Origin: Planctomycetaceae bacterium
GTDB lineage: Bacteria; Planctomycetota; Planctomycetia; Pirellulales; Thermoguttaceae
DNA: 7,102 nt
Reading direction: 5' to 3'
Assembly: GCA_003509805.1 (NCBI GenBank)
Contig: DOMV01000057.1
Location: 11,761-18,862 of the forward strand
Of this stretch, positions 5,719 to 7,102 are shown in pieces. How positions within the stretch are numbered: position 1 is the first letter of the stretch; every line of letters starts with the position of its first letter. The translations under genes were made by a program, and so were the position numbers. The notes beneath the pieces were generated by a model. The model saw only the letters and a list, made by a program, of their open reading frames with translations. It had not been told where the DNA came from and did not search any database.

Positions 5719-6084
5719 GGGAATAATAGGGAAAGGAAGAAAGGAAAACGTGCGGAAAATGCCCGACGCGCAACCCGGAAACAAAGCGTATGGACGCCGG
5801 AAACGCGGAGCGACGCTGGGACCGGAGCACAACCCCCTTCCCACAACGTGCCGCCCGACGCCGTTCGCAGTATATTACAATTTTCGTGAAAATTCAAGCA
5901 TTTTGCCGAATTGCCCTTGATGGGAAAGGTGTTTCTTCTTACGATTCCCGCGGAAAAGGATTGATCCGCGCTCGCCCCGTGATTCCATATCTTCAAAACG
6001 CCTTTCAAACAGCCTGAAGATCAATAAAGACGGATCGTTTTTCCGCCTGGTCCGCCGTTCCCGGTTTTCCACGGTACGTTCGCC
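5719..6084. other. Divergent intergenic region between the reductase and the secreted protein
   Basis: This 366-bp region carries the reductase promoter (5869-5897, - strand). It also has two inverted repeats on the side of the secreted-protein gene. CGCGGA (5949-5954) pairs with TCCGCG (5965-5970) across a 10-nt loop. ATCTTCA (5989-5995) pairs with TGAAGAT (6015-6021) across 19 nt. Neither is followed by a T-tract, so they are not obvious terminators. They could be operator or RNA-fold elements, or chance. I found no confident + strand promoter. Confidence 0.45.
5869..5897 (-). promoter_or_regulatory. Sigma-70-like promoter of the aldo/keto reductase
   Basis: Read on the - strand, TTGAAT (5892-5897) is followed after exactly 17 nt by TATACT (5869-5874). 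Each hexamer matches consensus closely and the spacing is optimal. Predicted start is near 5862, upstream of both candidate start codons (5844 GTG and 5718 ATG). Confidence 0.65.
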
Positions 6085-7102
6085 ATGCAACGTTATTCGG
6101 TTCATCTGATTTTCCTGTTGGCATTCTGTTCAACGGGATCGCTTTGCGCGCAGGTACAGGGCGCGCAGGTACAGGGCGCACAAATACCGGGTGGCCAGGC
6201 GTCGCCGATTTTTACGAAAACCTATCGTCTCAAAACGATCGGGCCCGATTTCGCGGAAGCCCAGTTGCGCGCCGTGTTGGATGCGGAATTGGAGAAACAA
6301 ACGATCATTCTCACCGATCTCCCCCGCGGGGAACTGCTTGTACAGGGACCACCCAAGGCGTTGTCGACGATAGACGCCGTTTTGCCCGCAATCGACGCGA
6401 ATGAGGGGAAAATCACCGTCGGCCTCCTGCCACCGGGTTCCGCCGGCACACGTCCACCGGGCGGCCCGACGCCCGATAGCTCTATGAGCGGCCCGACGCC
6501 GTCGCGTCCCTCGCTTGCGACCAACCCGATGGCGGTGCGCGCCGCGGATTCCCCGTCGATGGTACCGCTATCGGTGCAATCGGCCCCGGTCGAAACAGGC
6601 CGAACCCTGCTTGCCTACGATGCAAACCACGAAGCAAACCATGATGTAAACCACGGCGTAAATCACGGCGCGAATCACGGAAATCGGTTCGTTCAAACGG
6701 AACGGGACGGTCGGGAAAAGATCGTTCCGGCAATCCCGAGACAATCGCCGATCGGGATTCCCGACGTTGCGGAGCCGGGTACCCCGGTCGTTTATCGTTG
6801 CCGCGGAGAACGAATCGTTTCCCTGGAAAGCCGATTGCGCGACCTGTACGGTTCACGGGTCGATGTTTGTATCGCCGTCAAAAAAGAATTGAAAACCGGG
6901 GTGTTCCGGCTCTGCGTTCTCGCCCCCGATTCGATCCACGCGAACATTCGTTCCTTATTGCAACAGAACGGCGATTTGCTCCCGCCGGCGGATACGTTGG
7001 AGGAGGAAGGAACCGTCATTCGAATCGTGCGCGGAAAAACATCGCTACCGGCTCCCGGGAAAGAAGGCCGGGCGTCCACGAGCGTTTCCGCCAAGACGTC
7101 CG
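6085..7102 (+). CDS. Secreted protein with two secretin-N-like modules, 3' end outside window (339 codons seen)
   Basis: The open frame runs from ATG 6085 off the window edge. Residues 1-22 form a signal peptide: MQRYSVH, the hydrophobic LIFLLAFC, then a likely cleavage after LCA. A threefold AQVQG/AQIPG repeat follows (22-36). Residues 46-104 (TYRLKTIGPDFAEAQLRAVL, then ELLVQGPPKALSTIDAVL) suggest the strand-helix-strand fold of secretin N-type domains. Residues 235-316 (VVYRCRGERIVSLESRLRDL, then FRLCVLAPDSIHANIRSLLQ) look like a second, diverged module. Between them is a Pro/Ser/Gly linker with five four-residue NH repeats (179-198). The product is probably exported to the periplasm or envelope. 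Secretin-like identity is inferred from the pattern only. No Shine-Dalgarno is apparent before the ATG, so an alternative start cannot be excluded. Confidence 0.75.
   Translation, partial: MQRYSVHLIFLLAFCSTGSLCAQVQGAQVQGAQIPGGQASPIFTKTYRLKTIGPDFAEAQLRAVLDAELEKQTIILTDLPRGELLVQGPPKALSTIDAVLPAIDANEGKITVGLLPPGSAGTRPPGGPTPDSSMSGPTPSRPSLATNPMAVRAADSPSMVPLSVQSAPVETGRTLLAYDANHEANHDVNHGVNHGANHGNRFVQTERDGREKIVPAIPRQSPIGIPDVAEPGTPVVYRCRGERIVSLESRLRDLYGSRVDVCIAVKKELKTGVFRLCVLAPDSIHANIRSLLQQNGDLLPPADTLEEEGTVIRIVRGKTSLPAPGKEGRASTSVSAKTS
6148..6192 (+). repeat. 15-bp in-frame repeat, 3 units, after the signal peptide
   Basis: Two identical 15-bp units (6148-6162 and 6163-6177, GCGCAGGTACAGGGC) are followed by a diverged third (6178-6192). 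They encode AQVQG, AQVQG and AQIPG at the predicted mature N-terminus. Confidence 0.85.
6619..6678 (+). repeat. 12-bp in-frame repeat, 5 units, Asn-His motif
   Basis: Five 12-bp units encode DANH, EANH, DVNH, GVNH and GANH. They are similar but not identical at the DNA level (AAC or AAT for Asn, CAC or CAT for His). The repeat lies in the linker between the two proposed domains. The five evenly spaced histidines might bind metal, but this is speculation. Confidence 0.85.

Noticed and set aside
5113..5889. 258-codon + strand frame
   Set aside because: It is antisense to the aldo/keto reductase, whose catalytic and Fe-S motifs are intact.

Overview
The window reads like a bacterial chromosome segment, most plausibly from a planctomycete or a related PVC-group bacterium. 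This is inference, not proof. The grounds are a moderately high GC content, several genes with no clear Shine-Dalgarno sequence, a hypothetical protein ending in an aromatic 'WPTLP' helix, a sensor-less kinase with an unusual F/G2-box region, and a secreted protein with two secretin-N-like modules. No rRNA, tRNA, CRISPR array, insertion sequence or phage gene was seen.

Layout. Bases 1-258 hold no convincing gene. They begin with a leader-like sequence that recurs almost exactly at 3873. A 108-residue hypothetical protein (259-585) and a 404-residue low-complexity protein (647-1861) follow on the + strand and look like one transcription unit. The larger one carries two arrays of in-frame 15-bp repeats and ends in a compact, conserved-looking tail. 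After a 424-bp gap with a good sigma-70-like promoter come a PlsC-type acyltransferase (2286-2918) and, overlapping its end by 11 bases, a soluble histidine kinase (2908-3732). A 188-bp gap with a second promoter and the second leader copy precedes a 209-residue coiled-coil protein (3921-4550). Its architecture resembles ESCRT-III/Snf7-PspA proteins. An aldo/keto reductase with two C-terminal 4Fe-4S motifs lies on the - strand (4582-5718), convergent with the coiled-coil gene and read from a near-consensus promoter at 5869-5897. The window ends inside a secreted + strand protein (6085 to beyond 7102).

How they may work together. The acyltransferase and kinase are probably cotranscribed. With the adjacent membrane-remodelling-like coiled-coil protein they could form a membrane-homeostasis neighbourhood, but only gene order and motifs support that. 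The reductase looks like an independent redox enzyme. A recurring oddity is short tandem repeats of whole codons (4, 5 or 6 codons per unit) in linkers of three unrelated proteins.
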